A DNA stretch of 7,818 nt, taken from contig SYCM01000068.1 in the NCBI GenBank assembly GCA_005786915.1, forward strand, positions 1 to 7,818, in the 5' to 3' direction. Shown here in pieces: positions 5,102-7,818 of this stretch; the stretch's first letter is position 1; each line of letters starts with the position of its first letter. The notes under the pieces were generated by a model. It had not been told where the DNA came from. It made no database searches and saw nothing but the letters and a program-made list of their open reading frames with translations. The DNA is from Bacteroidota bacterium. GTDB lineage: Bacteria; Bacteroidota; Bacteroidia; Flavobacteriales; Schleiferiaceae. The translations under genes and the position numbers were made by a program.

Positions 5102-5346
5102 CAGGATTCCATGGAAGGCCACGTGGCCATCCAATCTCGGTACATGGCGTTGAAGTGCTGCCGCACCTGCTCGAGGAACTCGGGCGTCACGGTGGCCCAT
5201 ACGGCCGCGGGGCTACCAAAGCGGTCGGTAGGGTATCGATAGGTCTGCTTCATCGGTCCCGCCTCGATTTCTACGAGGTAGTTGTCCCCGAAATGAAACA
5301 ACTGAATTCGAAAGTTCGGGTGGGGTAATTGATCGACAACGCGCAC
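5101..5346 (-). CDS. Small conserved hypothetical protein (81 residues)
   Basis: The 81-residue product has no signal peptide, membrane segment or cysteine and should be cytosolic. It starts with a PHPNFRIQLFHFGDNYLVEIEAGPMKQTY pattern (a likely beta-sheet half) and ends with a helix-prone half, FLEQVRQHFNAMYRDWMATW. From memory, similar small proteins with a PHP.f.I.lF...y...iE.G..eQtY pattern occur across Bacteroidota without known function. The start is GTG at 5344-5346: an in-frame TAG lies four codons before it and the next Met is far inside, so GTG is the only reasonable NTG start. It begins 9 bp after the TonB-dependent receptor stop and is the last gene of that operon. Its stop codon touches the T-run of the rocD terminator. 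Confidence 0.75.
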   Translation of the reverse strand: MRVVDQLPHPNFRIQLFHFGDNYLVEIEAGPMKQTYRYPTDRFGSPAAVWATVTPEFLEQVRQHFNAMYRDWMATWPSMES

Positions 5347-5355
5347 GGCAGATTG

Positions 5356-7500
5356 CTAAAAATCAGCCCTCAAGCTGATGTTGATTAAACGATTGGTCAA
5401 GTAGTTGGGTACCGCGTAGTAGCTGGCGGTGCTGATGTCCATCACCCAGAAGTAGCTCGCGGTATTGCGGATTTCCAGCAGGTTGTAGGCCTCGAGGGCA
5501 AGCCGGGGCGAAATTCCGCGCCACGTCGGGAGTACGCGCTCAAAGCCCAAGTCCATGCGTCGGTAGGGCGGGGCCTTGAAGGGCTTGGCGTTCTCGAGCG
5601 GAAGCCCAAAGGGAAACCCTCCGGTAACGCTGGTGACTAGGTACACCCGGTTTTGGGGCTGGCCGGGCAAATGATCCTCAATGCGCATGCTGAAGGCATA
5701 GCGGTAGTCGGTTCCGCGCCGTTGCCATACCCCGTCAAACTGTTCGCGCACGCGGAACGTGGACAGCGAAATCCAGGATTCGGCGTCGCCCACCCAGGTG
5801 CTGTGGAGCTGATGGTCCAGGCCGAACGCGACGGCGGTGCCGGGCTGAGTGCCGAGGTAGCGAATGCGCATCCCGTCCTGCTCAAAGGCAAAAGCGCGGT
5901 CCTGGTACTTGAGGTAGGCCTCGGCTTGGTACATCCACGGGCGTCCCTTGCGGGTACCGTAGCGCTTGTATCCGACGATGCCGTGCCAGGCGTGCTGCAT
6001 GCGGGCTTGGGTCTCGAGGCCGTTTTCGGTCCAGTTGCGGAGTTCGCGCACGCTTGCCGTTTGGGCGTAGCTGCCGGCGTTCACGTAGGCAGACCAGTTT
6101 GCGGATCCGCTCGGGCTCACCGAGAACGAGGCGCGCGGACTCCAGCGCCACTCGCCAGACCGGCTGTCGCGAAGCAGCCGCTGACCCAACCTAAGGTGCA
6201 GGATTCGCTCGCCCGCCCGCCAGCTGTCGCTGTAGGTTGCCGAGGCCCAATGCTTGGTGTTGCGCAGTTCGCCTTGGCTTTGCAGTACCGAATAAAGTTC
6301 CAGCGTGGAGTCGGGGAAGTAGGCGGTGTCGTTGGGTCCGACCACCACGACCGTGGGTTGGTGCGCCAGGCTGTATCCGGCGGAATCGAGGTTAATCCAC
6401 TCCGAAACCCGATCTTGAGCCAACTGGATGCGCTGCCCGAGGGTCCAGTTGAATTGACCCGTTTCGCTCACCAAGTGGCTGCCGCGAAGTGCGGTGTGCA
6501 GTTCTCTGATCCACAGGTCGTTGCGTGCGTATCGCTGAAATCCGCCGCTGCCGCGCAGGTAGCTGAGTTCGCCAAACTGGTCAGAGCCCATGTTGGTGTT
6601 GACATCGCCCAGCCGGTAGGCCGATTCGACGTCAGAATGCTCCACCTCGAGGGCCTGAGTCCAACTCGCCTCGGCGTCGAGCACATGGCGTTGGCCAAAG
6701 GCCTTTCGCGAACGCCATCCGGCAAAGGCGTTTTGAAACCCGTAGTATTCGGTTCCTGCCATGGCCACTTGAAGGCGAAGGACTTGCGTGACGGTGCCGA
6801 ATTCGGTGGTTCGGCTGGTCGGAGCCAAGCGGAACCCGTTTTGTTGGGCGATCCCTAAGAATTCATGGCGCCACGCTCCGTGGCGTCGGTTCCACACCAC
6901 TTGGGCGTCCCGGGAGTCCGCCCTAAAATCACCCGAAATATCTCCGGTGCGGGCAAAGAGCACGTTGCTGCGGTAGCGCAGGCTGACGCCGAGGTTGCCG
7001 GCCCAGGCCGAGGCTCCGCCCGAGAAACCGCCCAAGCGAAGCCGTCCGCGCAGGGAATCCGTGCGGCCGTACTGCACCTCGAGGGCCGACGAAAGTTTGT
7101 CGCCCAGTTCCGCATGAAAGCCGCCGGCCGTAAAGCTCAGTGACGAAACCAAGTCCGGGTTGAGCACGCTCAATCCTTCCTGCTGCCCCGAACGCGCCAG
7201 CTGAGGTCGGTAGAGTTCAAATCCGTTTACGTAGACGAGGTTTTCGTCGTAGGTTCCGCCGCGCACGCTGTACTGGCTACTCAATTCGTCGCTCGCCACG
7301 ACGCCGGGCAAGGTGCGGAGCAGGGACTCCACCGAGCCCGTGGGCGTGCCAAGTCCCGACAAGGTACCCGATTTGAGCCGTACTTCGCTGGCCGCCGATC
7401 GAACGCGCTGGCCGGTCACGGTGGCCTCGCGGAGTTGGGTTCCGCGCAGCGTCGTGTCGTTGAGGGCCGCAAAGAGCAGCGCAGAGGCCAGCAAGCTCAT
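5356..7500 (-). CDS. TonB-dependent outer-membrane receptor
   Basis: The 714-residue protein imports a substrate across the outer membrane using TonB-ExbBD energy. It starts with a short hydrophobic signal peptide (residues 1 to about 13), followed by a TonB-box-like segment REATVTGQR (24-32). The plug domain (about 52-145) has VESLLRTLPGVVASDE, the SVRGGTYDEN loop, VYVNGFELYRP and SLSFTAGGFHAELGDKLSS. The rest has alternating aromatic-rich beta strands of the barrel, and the chain ends in ISLRADF with the terminal Phe typical of outer-membrane barrels. No N-terminal carboxypeptidase-like domain or adjacent SusD is present, so it is not a SusCD-type glycan importer; the substrate is unknown. 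ATG 7500 is 3 bp after the stop of the upstream gene and the 81-residue gene follows 9 bp downstream, so the three are probably co-transcribed from a promoter outside the window. Confidence 0.93.
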   Translation of the reverse strand: MSLLASALLFAALNDTTLRGTQLREATVTGQRVRSAASEVRLKSGTLSGLGTPTGSVESLLRTLPGVVASDELSSQYSVRGGTYDENLVYVNGFELYRPQLARSGQQEGLSVLNPDLVSSLSFTAGGFHAELGDKLSSALEVQYGRTDSLRGRLRLGGFSGGASAWAGNLGVSLRYRSNVLFARTGDISGDFRADSRDAQVVWNRRHGAWRHEFLGIAQQNGFRLAPTSRTTEFGTVTQVLRLQVAMAGTEYYGFQNAFAGWRSRKAFGQRHVLDAEASWTQALEVEHSDVESAYRLGDVNTNMGSDQFGELSYLRGSGGFQRYARNDLWIRELHTALRGSHLVSETGQFNWTLGQRIQLAQDRVSEWINLDSAGYSLAHQPTVVVVGPNDTAYFPDSTLELYSVLQSQGELRNTKHWASATYSDSWRAGERILHLRLGQRLLRDSRSGEWRWSPRASFSVSPSGSANWSAYVNAGSYAQTASVRELRNWTENGLETQARMQHAWHGIVGYKRYGTRKGRPWMYQAEAYLKYQDRAFAFEQDGMRIRYLGTQPGTAVAFGLDHQLHSTWVGDAESWISLSTFRVREQFDGVWQRRGTDYRYAFSMRIEDHLPGQPQNRVYLVTSVTGGFPFGLPLENAKPFKAPPYRRMDLGFERVLPTWRGISPRLALEAYNLLEIRNTASYFWVMDISTASYYAVPNYLTNRLINISLRADF

Positions 7501-7503
7501 GGG

Positions 7504-7818
7504 TTAGCGCTTTTTAAGAGACTGGAAGAATTGCGCCCAGGCAAAGGGGTTGCTGAGGCGGCCCAAGATGGCCGAGGCGCCGTCGCTTCCATAAAAGCGG
7601 CCCGAATTGTAAAGCTGCTGCTCTTGGGCTTGAATGATGTATCGCTGCATCTCGTTCGAGCTCATGCCCATCAAAGCGGCCTTTTCTTTAAGGGCCTGAA
7701 TCGCGAGGTTTTGAAGGGCCACGTCGCGCTCGGTTGTTTCGATGCGCATGCGGAGCAGCTCGCGGTTGAGATCTTCAGGCCGGGGCCAGGGGTACAGCGT
7801 GACCTCGTCGAGTTCCAC
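7504..7818 (-). CDS. Conserved hypothetical protein, C-terminal part (start outside window)
   Basis: The 105 codons here end in TAA at 7504-7506; the frame is open to the window edge, where the last codon is GTG coding an internal valine or, less likely, a start. The visible part reads VELDEVTLYPWPRPEDLN, then a long charged helix (about residues 18-75) and a C-terminal LSNPFAWAQFFQSLKKR. From memory, proteins with an LDEVxVYPWP segment and a LLNPFAWA ending form an uncharacterised Bacteroidota family, often with a signal peptide, so the missing part may hold an export signal. The LDEVT stretch also looks like a TonB-box, which may be coincidence. It sits 3 bp ahead of the TonB-dependent receptor start, so a role linked to that receptor is a reasonable inference. 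Confidence 0.75.
   Translation of the reverse strand: MELDEVTLYPWPRPEDLNRELLRMRIETTERDVALQNLAIQALKEKAALMGMSSNEMQRYIIQAQEQQLYNSGRFYGSDGASAILGRLSNPFAWAQFFQSLKKR

Noticed and set aside
5653..6858. Plus-strand open frame of 401 codons
   Set aside because: It is fully antisense to the TonB-dependent receptor, whose domains are clear; its composition is that of a reverse-strand shadow.

Overview
The window looks like chromosomal DNA from a moderately GC-rich member of the Bacteroidota. Several promoters match the Bacteroidota sigma-A consensus TTTG-N19-TAnnTTTG, Shine-Dalgarno sites are nearly absent, and the proteins fit: an export-type lipoprotein MsrB, an ornithine aminotransferase, a TonB-dependent receptor without an N-terminal carboxypeptidase-like domain, and small proteins that resemble Bacteroidota-only families. 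Genus cannot be set from the sequence alone. I see no phage, transposon, CRISPR or defence genes; most of the window is housekeeping.

Layout. Positions 1-1162 (minus strand) hold tRNA-Lys(TTT), tRNA-Leu(GAG), a lipoprotein methionine sulfoxide reductase B, a small lipoprotein whose start overlaps the msrB stop, and then tRNA-Val(TAC), which is cut by the window edge. Promoters are visible in front of tRNA-Lys and in front of tRNA-Val, the latter reaching close to the lipoprotein stop. Shikimate kinase (aroK, plus strand, 1238-1762) diverges from the tRNA-Lys promoter and overlaps tail-to-tail with a PyrR-type phosphoribosyltransferase (minus, 1750-2244). That gene lies 9 bp downstream of rlmD, a 23S rRNA m5U methyltransferase (minus, 2254-3729). 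rlmD diverges from rocD, ornithine aminotransferase (plus, 3728-4996), across a very compact region with two opposed -7 motifs.

Between rocD and the next gene, 5025-5101 encodes an elaborate RNA structure ending in eight T residues: a 12-bp GC-rich stem enclosing a UUCG-capped hairpin and an 18-nt single-stranded segment. It is at least the rocD terminator and may be a small RNA. From 5101 to the right edge lies a tight minus-strand operon: a partial conserved protein (7504 to beyond the edge), a TonB-dependent outer-membrane receptor (5356-7500) and an 81-residue protein with a GTG start (5101-5346), with gaps of only 3 and 9 bp.

No intergenic stretch reaches 300 bases. The observations most worth checking are the structured RNA at 5025-5101, a four-cysteine insert next to the PLP lysine of the ornithine aminotransferase, a nearby patch that looks like a compensated double frameshift, and the receptor operon with two uncharacterised partners. 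I did not find a convincing complete new multi-gene system.
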